A stretch of DNA of 64,000 nucleotides from Okeania sp. SIO2B3. GTDB taxonomy: Bacteria; Cyanobacteriota; Cyanobacteriia; Cyanobacteriales; Microcoleaceae. The position numbers were made by a program, and so were the translations under genes. The DNA lies in assembly GCF_010672525.1 (NCBI RefSeq), contig NZ_JAAHGH010000008.1:464761-528760 (forward strand). The letters run 5' to 3'. The stretch's first letter is position 1. Each line of letters opens with the position of its first letter. The notes beneath the pieces were generated by a model. The model was not told the origin of the DNA. It made no database searches and saw only the letters and a program-made list of their open reading frames with translations. This document shows, in pieces, positions 10,507 through 21,001 of the stretch.

Positions 10507-10680
10507 ATATCATGTCCGGTAGCATCGGTATTGTATAGAGAAGGTAAGGAAGACCGAAGTTGGAAGAAGGAAGAAGTAGGGGCGAACGGCCGTTCGCCCC
10601 TACAATGCAAGGAAAAACCTTATATTGTGCTAGATATTTCCCCAACTTTATACACAAACGCGCCCCAACGGACATGATAT
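10507..10680. repeat. MITE with ATATCATGTCCG ends, copy 1
   Basis: Perfect 12-bp terminal inverted repeats, ATATCATGTCCG at 10507-10518 and its complement at 10669-10680. A 28-bp perfect palindrome (10576-10603, GTAGGGGCGAAC arms) sits inside. A second copy lies at 13126-13254 and a lone end at 61215-61226. No transposase is encoded and no target duplication was recognised. Confidence 0.72.
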
Positions 10681-11024
10681 TATTTATTCTTTAAGAAGCC
10701 AGGCTTTTATAGTTTCAAAAAAATAAAAATGGTATGATGAAATTCGCTGTTTAAAAATTTCATCAACGTAAAAAGTGTAAAAAAAGAGTAGTTTTAGATG
10801 AAAACGAATACAAAGAGTACCGCAAAGTATATGAACAAATAGATAAAAAACAACAGCAATATCCTTAACTATGGTCACTAAAAAAAATATTCAAAGTAAT
10901 ATAAAAGTAATATAGTCGATCAAACTTTCACAATAATAATTATGATTATTCTATTGTTTTCTTTATTAAGAATGCCTTTAATGGAAAATATTTTATCAGT
11001 AATTATTCGTGATGAACCTAAAAC

Positions 11025-11254
11025 GTAAGCATTTCCTACGGAATGCTGCGCAAACAGCTATTAGCTGTCAGCTATCAGCAACAATACTCTCTCCTTAAAG
11101 ACAGTGTTTAAATTAATATAGACTTTAAGGGCAAAGAAGCAAACTTTTCTAGTAAGACAATTAAATATTGCTTTGATCGTAAACTAAAAGCAATAGCTGT
11201 TAACGTAGTTCCTCCGATAGGAGGCTAGCTGATAGCTGACGGCTGAATGCTTAC
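11025..11254. mobile_element. IS66-like MITE with 8-bp target duplication, copy 1
   Basis: 230 bp starting GTAAGCATT and ending AATGCTTAC, flanked on both sides by CCTAAAAC (11017-11024 and 11255-11262). GTAA ends and 8-bp duplications are the hallmarks of the IS66 family. Inside are AGCTATCAGC repeats near the ends and no ORF. Same family as 38916-39129 in the opposite orientation. Between 10681 and 11016 I see no supported gene. Confidence 0.85.
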
Positions 11255-11423
11255 CCTAAAACTCCTAACAGGATTGAAAATCGAAGTAAATAAAAACATA
11301 AATTAGTTCCTTCAACCAAAATAATTTTAGCATCAAAAATGTTTCCTATAGTAATAATTTAAAGTGGGAAAAGTAGATATAAATTAATATATCTACTCCT
11401 CATCCCTACTAAAATATTACAAC

Positions 11424-12701
11424 TTAAATCATATTTTTTGCTTTAGCTTGAATCAATAAATCTGAATCATTAACAAACAACTCAGCCACTTTATTATCTC
11501 CTAACTGTTTTAAAGCCAATAAACAAGCATATTTCAAGTCAAAAATCCTTGTATTACTGATAGTTTCTCTAACTAAAGGTATCCCCTGCTCATCTCCTAA
11601 ATTTGCCAAAGCAAGTGCAGCAGCACCACGAGATTTCTGAAACTGAGGCGCTGTGTTGTGCAATGCTTCTACCAACAAATCATAAGCATCAACATATTTC
11701 AGCCAACCTAAAAGTTTAACTACATGATAGTGAGCACCATAATCATTATGAGCGCTTTCGGCAAAGGTTGCCATTAATGCTGCACCTGCAACTTCTGGAT
11801 CGACTTGTTGCAAAAGAGTTTTGCCAGCTAAATAACACCTACCAAAATCTGTACTATATAACTCTTTAATCACAAACTCTAAAGCTGGAGCTTGGTCATA
11901 TTCATGGACTAATTCTAAATCATTGGGATGGTCACGAATGACTGAATCTAAAAAGGGTTCGATTTGAGCAAAGTTAATATCACCTGTAGGAATACCTGCT
12001 TGTGCTAGGAGTCTAATTCCCCGGAGACGAAAAACAATAGAAACTGGGCATTTAGCAATATTAGGAATAGATGGATAATATTTAGTATCGATTAGGTCTT
12101 GAATACAACCCCTTCTAGCATTAACATTTGAGTGTTCTAAAAATTCTACCACTTTTGTCATCTGGGAATAATCCCCTGTTAAACGAGAAACAGTAGCGAT
12201 CGCCGCACTAGCAATAGGTTCGTCATCAGATGCTGTAAATTTCTGGATCTTAGTTATTGCAGGTTTATAGTCAAATTTTCCTAACACCTGAATAATCAAA
12301 CGATAACTTTGACCTGGTTTTTCCAACAACTGAGCAATTTCTACAAGAATTTCTCGATCTTCAGTTCCTATTTCACCAATTGCCCAGACAGCATTTTCTA
12401 CAGTGTAACAATCTTCGTCACTTAAGCAAGCTCTAATTGCAGGTAGTGCTGATACAGCATTTAAACGTCCCAATGTTTCGATCGCTTTACGTCTAGCAAT
12501 TTTATGTTCTAGAATTGGATTTGTATCTTGTAGAGTTTTGATTAGGACATTGATTGAACGAACGCTTGGAAAGTTAACTAAATGACTTGCTGCAATATAG
12601 CGATCGGATTTATCTTCTAATTCTTCAAGTGGTGCTTCTAATAAAGCAATTGCTTTTTCTTCACTTAATCCAGGAAATAAATTGAAAAAACGCTTATCCA
12701 T
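11424..12701 (-). CDS. cpeY: Phycoerythrobilin lyase subunit CpeY
   Basis: 425 aa, E/F-type HEAT-repeat bilin lyase. It starts MDKRFFNLFPGLSEEKAIALL and contains YIAASHLVNFPSVRSINVLI, AIETLGRLNAVSALPAIRAC, CYTVENAVWAIGEIGT and AHNDYGAHYHVVKLLGWLKY, features of CpeY at its usual length. In Fremyella CpeY with CpeZ attaches phycoerythrobilin to Cys82 of PE alpha. Here cpeZ lies about 9 kb away (21997-22608) on the same strand rather than next to it; cpeA3, the linkers and cpeB2A2 lie between. ATG chosen by family similarity. Confidence 0.95.
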   Translation of the reverse strand: MDKRFFNLFPGLSEEKAIALLEAPLEELEDKSDRYIAASHLVNFPSVRSINVLIKTLQDTNPILEHKIARRKAIETLGRLNAVSALPAIRACLSDEDCYTVENAVWAIGEIGTEDREILVEIAQLLEKPGQSYRLIIQVLGKFDYKPAITKIQKFTASDDEPIASAAIATVSRLTGDYSQMTKVVEFLEHSNVNARRGCIQDLIDTKYYPSIPNIAKCPVSIVFRLRGIRLLAQAGIPTGDINFAQIEPFLDSVIRDHPNDLELVHEYDQAPALEFVIKELYSTDFGRCYLAGKTLLQQVDPEVAGAALMATFAESAHNDYGAHYHVVKLLGWLKYVDAYDLLVEALHNTAPQFQKSRGAAALALANLGDEQGIPLVRETISNTRIFDLKYACLLALKQLGDNKVAELFVNDSDLLIQAKAKNMI

Positions 12702-12829
12702 TTTCTCTAGTGTTAATTACAATCAACAATTAGTTTCTTGAATAGATCGTACAGCAGTTTACGACAGAAGCATAGACTGAAAGCTTTAAACTTCAGTCCA
12801 TTATGTGGAACGATCGCCTAAAATCATTC

Positions 12830-12928
12830 AGGACTTACGCAACAGCACTAATTTATAGTGGTTATATCAGTAATAATGACCAAATTATATACTATATATA
12901 GATATATAGTTTCCTTGTGTAAGTCCTG
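12830..12928. repeat. MITE with CAGGACTTAC ends, copy 1
   Basis: 99 bp with inverted ends CAGGACTTACGCAA and TTGTGTAAGTCCTG (one mismatch). A copy of similar size lies between the two large linker genes (17441-17534), and lone ends are at 1927 and 61227. The remainder of 12702-13125 shows only TGTTCCC-type short repeats. Confidence 0.7.
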
Positions 12929-13125
12929 AGGGGGATGAAAAAAATCAACTTCAGTATTTCAAGCCTCCTACTTCAGATTTGAGGTACTGATATAAGCGTT
13001 TCTCAGCCTAATAAGGTACACTTATCTTTAATTTGTTTTCTGTTCCCTGTTCCCTAAAACCAACGAATGTGCGTACCTCACGCTTCTTGGGAATTGCTAT
13101 AACTGATAACTGAAATGACTTTATA

Positions 13126-13254
13126 ATATCATGTCTGTTTGAACAGTTATAAATAAACGACGAAGGAGTCAGGAGACAGGAGACAGGAGACAGGAGGGTA
13201 GAAAGAAGAACAAGGAGAAAGTTTTTTTGATCACTAATTATCCGGACATGATAT
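13126..13254. repeat. MITE with ATATCATGTCCG ends, copy 2
   Basis: 129 bp; left end ATATCATGTCTG, right end CGGACATGATAT (11/12 match). The interior holds three to four tandem GGAGACA units. Its right edge is 3 bp from the stop codon of cpeA3 (minus strand), so the cpeA3 transcript runs straight into it. Confidence 0.7.
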
Positions 13255-13257
13255 AAC

Positions 13258-14400
<1,143 letters not shown>

Positions 14401-14490
14401 TGATTAATTTAACCGTGTAGAAAAAAAATAAAGGATAAAGTACCACCTTGTCTTTGATTATGATAAACTAATTAATGTTTTGTAATAAAA
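14401..14490 (-). promoter_or_regulatory. Inverted copy of the cpeB2 leader, facing cpeA3
   Basis: Read on the minus strand, it aligns to 18978-19067 with about 85-90 percent identity by eye. Shared blocks are ATTAATTAGTTTATCATAAT, CAAAGACAA, ACTTTATCCTTTATT and ACGGTTAAATTAATC. In the plus-strand copy this stands 68 bp before cpeB2. Conservation of a non-coding stretch in front of two cpe transcription units suggests promoter or regulator sites. It also overlaps the DNA just upstream of the plus-strand ankyrin gene. Confidence 0.7.
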
Positions 14491-14537
14491 TGCACAAGGG
14501 ATTAGCTACAAATACTGCCAACTTATACAGGGGAAAG

Positions 14538-15059
14538 ATGAATACCAATATACTTTTCACGGCGACTAAAGTCAGCGGCTTCCTACTCACTTCTGGTGAT
14601 AAATTGATAGAAGCAGCTAAAAACGGTCAAGTTGATCTAGTACAAACTTTGCTTGTCCAAGTTGATGATATCAATACCAGAGACAACCTCTTTGGTAGGA
14701 CAGCTTTGATGTGGGTCGCTCGACAAGGGGAAACTGCAACCGTTAAAATTCTGCTTGAGCAAGGAGCAGATATTAATGCTGCCGATAAATATGGTGTTAC
14801 AGCTTTACAAGCATCTGCCTCTTGTGGTCATACTGCAACAGTTAAAACTATTCTTGAATATGGAGTAAATATTAATGCCCAAGATGGTCAAGGATGGACT
14901 GCTTTAATGATGGCTGTAGCTCATAATCATCCTGACACAGTGCAAGTGTTGCTAGAAAATAAAGCTCGAAAAGATATTCAGGAAAAAAATGGTTTGACGG
15001 CATTGATCATGGCTCAAAAACACAATTACTCTGATATGGTAAAATTATTAGATTCTTGA
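14538..15059 (+). CDS. Small ankyrin-repeat protein in PE island
   Basis: 173 aa from the ATG at 14538, which has AGGGGAAAG just upstream; the frame stays open back to 14475 but that part overlaps the duplicated cpe leader. Four ankyrin repeats are clear (RTALMWVARQGETATVKILL, EQGADINAADKYGVTALQAS, GWTALMMAVAHNHPDTVQVL, NGLTALIMAQKHNYSDMVKL). No signal or membrane segment. It is followed after 21 bp by a bilin-lyase-like HEAT gene on the same strand, so the two are probably co-transcribed; a joint role in subunit or lyase handling is inference. Confidence 0.88.
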   Translation: MNTNILFTATKVSGFLLTSGDKLIEAAKNGQVDLVQTLLVQVDDINTRDNLFGRTALMWVARQGETATVKILLEQGADINAADKYGVTALQASASCGHTATVKTILEYGVNINAQDGQGWTALMMAVAHNHPDTVQVLLENKARKDIQEKNGLTALIMAQKHNYSDMVKLLDS

Positions 15060-15080
15060 TTTATTTATTATTAATTTTCC

Positions 15081-15938
15081 ATGGTCAATATTTTTGAAAA
15101 ATTACCAGACCCTATAGAAATTGAACAATTATTAGAACAAATTAACGAACAACTCGCTCAAAAAACATTTGACTCACAAGACTCTGAACTATTGCAAAAA
15201 ATGGTAGAAGCATTGGCAGATAAGCGAGGTATGATTCGATTAGGTTTTGTGGAGGCTTTTGGTCAAATTGGCAAACCAATAACTCCTTTTTTGTTAGAAG
15301 CACTAGCTAACCATCCCAACCCCGTTGTGAGGCGCTCGGCAGGAAAAGGATTAGCTAAAATCCAAGAACCAGATTCTATTCCCACTTTAATTAATGCACT
15401 ATTAAATGATGAGGATACAGTAGTCAAAAGTTCATCCGCCGGAGCATTAGCCAAAATGGGTGCTCTGGCCGTTAAACCTTTATTAGAAATCATAGAAGGA
15501 GATTATCCCGGTACATCTAAGGGGCAAGCTAGTTGGGCATTAGGGTTTATTGGGGTAGAAGGGATTGAAGAATTATTGTTAGCATACCAATCAGATAACA
15601 GAGATGTTCGCATTTGTGTAGTAGGAGCTTTAGGGAGGATAGCAGAAAGTAGATGGGATAACAGTTTAGAGCAAGTTATCTTTTCTGCTCTTGAGGATCG
15701 AGATGTTGAAGTCCGTCTGGAAGCGATCGCGGCTTTAAGTAGAATACCACCAGCGTTGGCATTAGCCAAACTTATTCCTCTGTTAGATGAGTCTAATTTA
15801 GAATTATCAAAAGCAGCCTTTCTAGCATTAGGAAAATTAGGAGAAAAAGAGGCTTTACCTTATTTAGAAGTTAAATTAGAGGATAATCGACCTGGAATTT
15901 CACAAGTTGCTAAAATTGCTATTTCTCAAATTAAATAA
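15081..15938 (+). CDS. HEAT-repeat bilin lyase, CpeF/MpeU family (copy 1)
   Basis: 285 aa with about seven HEAT/PBS-lyase repeats: LADKRGMIRLGFVEAFGQIG, HPNPVVRRSAGKGLAKIQEP, LLNDEDTVVKSSSAGALAKM, GTSKGQASWALGFIGVEGIE and others. This is the E/F-type lyase superfamily, closest by pattern to CpeF/MpeU proteins that attach or isomerise bilins on phycoerythrin (CpeF for the doubly linked bilin of PE beta). The site served by this copy cannot be read from sequence. A paralogue is at 21002-21928; this copy is more diverged and lacks its N-terminal duplicated segment. Co-directional with the ankyrin gene. Confidence 0.86.
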   Translation: MVNIFEKLPDPIEIEQLLEQINEQLAQKTFDSQDSELLQKMVEALADKRGMIRLGFVEAFGQIGKPITPFLLEALANHPNPVVRRSAGKGLAKIQEPDSIPTLINALLNDEDTVVKSSSAGALAKMGALAVKPLLEIIEGDYPGTSKGQASWALGFIGVEGIEELLLAYQSDNRDVRICVVGALGRIAESRWDNSLEQVIFSALEDRDVEVRLEAIAALSRIPPALALAKLIPLLDESNLELSKAAFLALGKLGEKEALPYLEVKLEDNRPGISQVAKIAISQIK

Positions 15939-15979
15939 TGTTAAGGACTTTTCTAAAAAACTCTCCTCTACTCCCCAAG

Positions 15980-16007
15980 CTAGGGGGCGCAAGCCTTGCG
16001 CCCCTAC
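15980..16007. repeat. GC-rich palindrome
   Basis: CTAGGGGGCGCAAG followed by its near-perfect complement CTTGCGCCCCTAC. Same type as 10576-10603 (GTAGGGGC...GCCCCTAC). Confidence 0.6.
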
Positions 16008-16083
16008 TGCCGTGCTTGTGTCAAAGATAGCTGAAACTTAAGTAAATTTAAGGATAAACACACAAATAATTGACGAATTATTT

Positions 16084-16107
16084 AAGGCTATTTTTTAGCC
16101 TTTTTTT
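16084..16107 (+). terminator. Terminator between lyase and linker genes
   Basis: Stem AAGGCTA (16084-16090) and TAGCCTT (16096-16102) with a 5-nt loop, followed by TTTTTTT. It ends the ankyrin-lyase unit. A reverse T-rich flank makes it a possible weak terminator for the convergent linker genes as well. Confidence 0.8.
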
Positions 16108-16120
16108 CTTCCGTCTTGCT

Positions 16121-16366
16121 TCAAGCGTCAGTCTCAACTGGTTGGTTATTTGCTTGTGATTCCCCTAACAATCTAACGCCTACAACTTTTCCTCCTAAAG
16201 AATAAATCTCTCGCATGGCTTCATTCATACGGCTATGAGCAACTTTCTTTTTGTAAGAACTCACTCGTTTAACATCTTGACGACAGACTCCTGTAACTTC
16301 AATTTCAACAATACGATCGTCATACTCACTCATTTGGGGAGTTCCAATGGTTGTCATTTGTGTCAT
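16121..16366 (-). CDS. Small CpcD-domain phycobilisome linker
   Basis: 81 aa. Residues about 12-68 match the CpcD (pfam01383) rod-capping fold: DRIVEIEVTGVCRQDVKRVS, then AHSRMNEAMREIYSLGGKVVGVRLL, with the typical Y/H-x-R-MNEAM...LGGK pattern. Such small linkers cap the distal end of rods or sit on the last PE hexamer. The start at 16366 (MTQMTTIGTPQMS) has AGGAATTT upstream. It is the last gene of the minus-strand linker series and is separated from linker B by the tail of an old tnpB element. Confidence 0.85.
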   Translation of the reverse strand: MTQMTTIGTPQMSEYDDRIVEIEVTGVCRQDVKRVSSYKKKVAHSRMNEAMREIYSLGGKVVGVRLLGESQANNQPVETDA

Positions 16367-16434
16367 TATCAAATTCCTGCGATATAAAACTGATACAAAG
16401 CATCACATAACGTGACAATCTGATAGCGTAGCTC

Positions 16435-16560
16435 CGACCTAGGAGGCTGTTTACTTCCTGCTTCCACTGAGACCGTCGGCGGCTACTCATCCACAGGCAT
16501 TGACGATCAAACCGACCGCATTTTTCGCTCTTTATACTTGCGTTAAATATCAAATAACTA
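16435..16560 (-). pseudogene. tnpB tail remnant upstream of the small linker
   Basis: On the minus strand it reads GTCAATGCCTGTGGATGAGT, then GCCGCCGACGG and GGAAGCAGGAAGT, the extreme 3' end of tnpB and start of its right-end RNA. It aligns with 18640-18700, where more of tnpB survives. The zinc-ribbon part is lost here. It lies about 70 bp upstream of the small linker start. Confidence 0.65.
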
Positions 16561-16612
16561 TAATAGTCAGAACAGCAATTATTTTGCTTGTTACTGACTA
16601 CTATCTTTGATT

Positions 16613-17407
16613 TTAAACTAACTCAGTGATCTTAGTAATTTGGCCACCACTTTTGTGAATATTGCGAACTTGTTGGTTCATTTGAGAATAGGTAACAATT
16701 GTTTGTCTTCTCCCACGACGATTTAGTCTTGCATCATTAGTACGGGAGGAAAACTCAATTAGGAAAGATTTAGATGTATTATCATAAGCTGCACCATTAC
16801 CCATACTAGGTGCTTTAATGGGAGTTGCTAAATTCCCAGCTACAGAACTAATTAACTTAGCACTGTTATCGCTATCGCTTGTAGCAGAGCCTCGTAATAA
16901 AGAAAACATCCTATTAAAGCCTTCTATTTTTATTCCGGGTTGAGAGGCAATGCTACGAGGATAAGGAACCATATTTTCCCCAAAACTATCCAGATATTCA
17001 TTACTATCAAGGTAACTATCAATCTCTGCTTCGTATCCCTCTTCGTTATAAATTCTGACGTGTTCATCAATTTCCGATTGATCTTGAGGAGCACGACCTA
17101 ATAAGTGTTTGAAATTCAGTTCGATAAACCGATACTGGGAAGAGCTATGAAAGAATAAAGACTGATATAGTTCAGATTGTGCCACCATCCTGACAAAGCG
17201 ACGAACAGTAATTGAGCCATTTCTCAACATTGATTCTGCACTATCAAGACGTTGGCTGTCCATTATATATTGGTTTCCTAGTACCTGCTTGTATACTGCA
17301 CGAATGACCGTTTGTAAATCTTCCTCAGTATAATTGGGACGTAATTCTAGGGGACTAACTTCAAAGTAATCCAATCCTAGAGTTGCTGACATATCTAAAT
17401 TGCCCAT
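16613..17407 (-). CDS. Phycoerythrin-associated rod linker (linker B)
   Basis: 264 aa. Residues about 15-150 form the PBS_linker_poly domain (pfam00427): [80 protein letters not shown] and NMVPYPRSI. Residues about 215-264 form a CpcD domain ending [20 protein letters not shown]. This two-domain layout is that of CpeC/CpeD/CpeE linkers that join PE hexamers in the rod. Tandem paralogue of linker A with the same length. AGGAGGAATTT precedes the ATG. The exact CpeC/D/E identity is not decided. Confidence 0.9.
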   Translation of the reverse strand: MGNLDMSATLGLDYFEVSPLELRPNYTEEDLQTVIRAVYKQVLGNQYIMDSQRLDSAESMLRNGSITVRRFVRMVAQSELYQSLFFHSSSQYRFIELNFKHLLGRAPQDQSEIDEHVRIYNEEGYEAEIDSYLDSNEYLDSFGENMVPYPRSIASQPGIKIEGFNRMFSLLRGSATSDSDNSAKLISSVAGNLATPIKAPSMGNGAAYDNTSKSFLIEFSSRTNDARLNRRGRRQTIVTYSQMNQQVRNIHKSGGQITKITELV

Positions 17408-17440
17408 AAATTCCTCCTGATATGATTGGTTTAATAATGG

Positions 17441-17534
17441 TAGGACTTACACATTACAAAGTATTTTCGTCATTGCGACCGATAGGGAAGCAATCTCAAA
17501 TCCTAATTTTTAGCATCTCATGGGTAAGTCCTGA
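17441..17534. repeat. MITE with AGGACTTAC ends, copy 2, between linker genes
   Basis: Ends TAGGACTTACAC and GGGTAAGTCCTGA. About 94 bp, in the 144-bp spacer between linker A and linker B, so it is part of their mRNA if they are co-transcribed. Confidence 0.65.
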
Positions 17535-17551
17535 ATAGTAAAGAAAAAACG

Positions 17552-18346
17552 CTACACTAATTCGGTAATACTGAGAATCTTACCACCTTGTTCGTGAATT
17601 CGCTTAAATGTTGCAGACAACTGACTAAAATCAACAATCCATTCCCGCTTACTTAAATGATTTAACTGAGCATTAGTTGTTGCCGTAGAAAATTGAACCC
17701 GATAACGCTTGCTTGTACTATCAGAAGCTGCTCCGTTACCAACTGCTGGTGCTTTAATTGGAGTTGCTAAATTAGCTGCTAAAGAGGAAATTAATTTAGC
17801 AGTGTTATCGCGATCGCTTGTAGCAGGTCCTCGTAATAAAGAAAACATCCGATTGAAGCTTTCTGTCTTCATCCCAGTTTGAGAGGCAATGCTACGAGGA
17901 TAAGGAACAATATCTTCCCCAAAACTTTCAATATACTCATTACTATCAAGGTAAGAATCTATCTCTGCATCGTATCCCTGCTCAGAATATATTAAAACGT
18001 GTTCATCAATTTCCGACTGATCTAGAGGTGGACGACCTAAAAGGTGTTTAAAGTTGAGTTCGATAAACCGATACTGGGAAGAACTATGAAAGAATAGAGA
18101 CTGGTATAAAGGTGATTTGGCCACAATTCTGACAAACTCACGTACATTAATAGATCCATCTCTCAATAGAGCTTCTGGGCTATCGAGACGTTGGCTTTCC
18201 ATTATATATTCGTTCCCTAATACCTGTTTATAAACTGCCCGAATGACAGTTTGCAAATCGTCTTCTGTATAATTAGAACGCAACTCTAATGGATCAACTT
18301 CAAAAGCATCTAATCCTAGAGTTGCTGATAAGGCTAAATTGCCCAT
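17552..18346 (-). CDS. Phycoerythrin-associated rod linker (linker A)
   Basis: 264 aa from the ATG at 18346, which has AAGGAG 6 nt upstream; an upstream extension in frame runs into the mobile-element end and is rejected. Domains as in linker B: PBS_linker_poly ([40 protein letters not shown]) and a C-terminal CpcD domain ([20 protein letters not shown]). Strong identity with linker B shows a tandem duplication. Likely first gene of a minus-strand linker unit (A, B, small linker). Confidence 0.9.
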   Translation of the reverse strand: MGNLALSATLGLDAFEVDPLELRSNYTEDDLQTVIRAVYKQVLGNEYIMESQRLDSPEALLRDGSINVREFVRIVAKSPLYQSLFFHSSSQYRFIELNFKHLLGRPPLDQSEIDEHVLIYSEQGYDAEIDSYLDSNEYIESFGEDIVPYPRSIASQTGMKTESFNRMFSLLRGPATSDRDNTAKLISSLAANLATPIKAPAVGNGAASDSTSKRYRVQFSTATTNAQLNHLSKREWIVDFSQLSATFKRIHEQGGKILSITELV

Positions 18347-18371
18347 ATTTTTCTCCTTAATTATGATTATG

Positions 18372-18507
18372 TTGACATCTCCAGGGGTTGAAACACCCTG
18401 GATTCTGTGGTTAGTCCACCGCAAATGGGATAAATCCACATTTGCTTCAAGCCTATCAACAGACTCCTACACTCCTCGGCATAGACCGAAATCTAGCTGT
18501 GAGCTTA
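18372..18507 (-). repeat. IS200/IS605-type right end upstream of linker A
   Basis: Close copy of 832-967. On the minus strand it ends CCAGGGTGTTTCAACCCCTG, then GAGATGTCAA, only 25 bp before the linker A start. It follows a tnpB remnant (18640-18785) in the same orientation. Confidence 0.72.
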
Positions 18508-18639
18508 CCTTTTTTTGAATAGCTTTATATTTTGGTAGAAAATCATTATCTAAAAAACTAGCTTGAGAAGTGTAACTGCTCTATAAAACCGATATAAAAC
18601 GTCATAAAAAGTGACATTTTAATGTTTACTTCCTGCTTC

Positions 18640-18785
18640 CACTGAGGCCGTCGGCGGTTACTCATCCACAGGCATTCACGGTCGAGCCGACCGCATCTCT
18701 CAAATTAATACTGGCGTTTAAATCTCTATCTATTGACAAGCCACATTCAGGGCAGTCATAAGTTCTTAACAATTTGCATCACCTC
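18640..18785 (-). pseudogene. tnpB C-terminal remnant upstream of linker A
   Basis: Minus-strand translation gives LRTYDCPECGLSIDRDLNAS, INLRDAVGSTVNACG: a zinc-ribbon pair of cysteines and the third RuvC aspartate of TnpB. Nothing upstream of this in the gene survives. The adjoining GGCCTCAGTGGAAGCAGGAA is the usual tail of this tnpB subfamily. Confidence 0.82.
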
Positions 18786-18977
18786 ACTTTTTCAATTTTA
18801 GATTAACATAAAATTGGACTTTTCTTGTCAAGAATAATGACGGCTTAAAACCCGTCGCCCTTGACAACCATTGATTAAAACCAATGGCTAACTCTACGCT
18901 TTCTAGCTAGTTTTAGGTTTGCATCGCATCATACTATGATGGATGGTTTATGAGAAACAAATTGTCACAATAGTTAA

Positions 18978-19067
18978 TTTTGTTACAAAATATTAATTAG
19001 TTTATCATAATCAAAGACAAAATGGAACTTTATCCTTTATTATTGCTTCGGAACGGTTAAATTAATC
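18978..19067 (+). promoter_or_regulatory. cpeB2 leader, duplicated upstream of cpeA3
   Basis: AT-rich 90 bp ending 68 bp before cpeB2. It is conserved, inverted, at 14401-14490. I cannot assign -10/-35 boxes or a CpeR-type site, but the strongest blocks (TTAGTTTATCATAATCAAAG, ACTTTATCCTTTATT) are the likely functional parts. Confidence 0.65.
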
Positions 19068-19101
19068 CAACCTAATTAATTCCTTAAAAATAAGGGACTA
19101 A

Positions 19102-19677
<576 letters not shown>

Positions 19678-19687
19678 AACCAAATAA

Positions 19688-20239
<552 letters not shown>

Positions 20240-20280
20240 TAATAGGTTGGTCTCAAATGACAATAAAATAACGAGTCTTT

Positions 20281-20880
20281 ATGGGTGAAGGATTCTGTAG
20301 CCTGTTACTTGTTACTTGGTTAGAACAGTTAAGTAATCGACTCAGATTCCTTCATTATCTTAAATTGAAGAACACACCAAAAACTACTGATGTTGTAGGT
20401 GTTGATTTAGGCGTTAAAATGCTAGCAACACTAAGTACTGGTCAAGTTTTCCCAAGCATTAAACCTTACCGTACAGCTCAAGATCAACTAGCAAAATTGC
20501 AACGCCAACTAAGCAGGAAAGTAAAACATTCAAATAATTGGTACAAAGCTGTAATTAAGCTAGCGATCGCAGCACAGACGAGTAGCTAATATCCGCAAAG
20601 ATGCACTTCATAAATTGACAACATACGCAAGCCTTGAACCACGGCACTGTCGTCGTTGAAGATTTGAACGTTAGCGTATGGGTAGCCAACCACAAGCTAG
20701 CTAAATCAATTAGCCTATAGTAATTTTATGAGTTTCGTAGACAGCTAGAATATAAAACTCAGTGGTACGGTTCTGATCTGGTAGTAGTTGACAGATTTTT
20801 CCCATCTTCTAAGACTTGCAGTAGGTGCGGTCATGTTCAAGATATGCCATTGCAGTAGAAAAAGTACCAGTATTACTAAG
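20281..20880 (+). pseudogene. Decayed tnpB downstream of cpeA2
   Basis: A frame at 20281-20589 gives TTDVVGVDLGVKMLATLSTG and PSIKPYRTAQDQLAKLQRQL, the first RuvC block of TnpB; beyond it the frame is broken by stops and shifts, with traces of NIRKDALHKLTTYA and [20 protein letters not shown]. The N-terminal third is missing. It lies between cpeA2 and a terminator-like hairpin. Confidence 0.85.
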
Positions 20881-20915
20881 GTAGCATAGTATTTTTCTTG
20901 ATCTTATAATATACT

Positions 20916-20956
20916 CCCGATGCTGTATTGCCCAAGCAGTACAGCGGGGGTTTTTT
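20916..20956 (+). terminator. Terminator-like hairpin
   Basis: CCC and GCTGTA pair with TACAGC and GGGG around an internal bulge and a 12-nt loop, followed by TTTTTT. It could end cpeB2-cpeA2 transcription (now about 680 bp downstream of cpeA2) before the lyase gene at 21002. Confidence 0.68.
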
Positions 20957-21001
20957 AGCGTATTTTTATTATTAGTTGTCATAATTATTTATAGTTTTTC
21001 C

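Noticed and set aside
10684..10878. 64-aa hydrophobic ORF on the minus strand
   Set aside because: AT-rich low-complexity sequence without ribosome site or family resemblance, between two MITEs.
15263..15769. Antisense ORFs in the lyase genes (also 20989-21681)
   Set aside because: Shadow frames of HEAT-repeat coding sequence.
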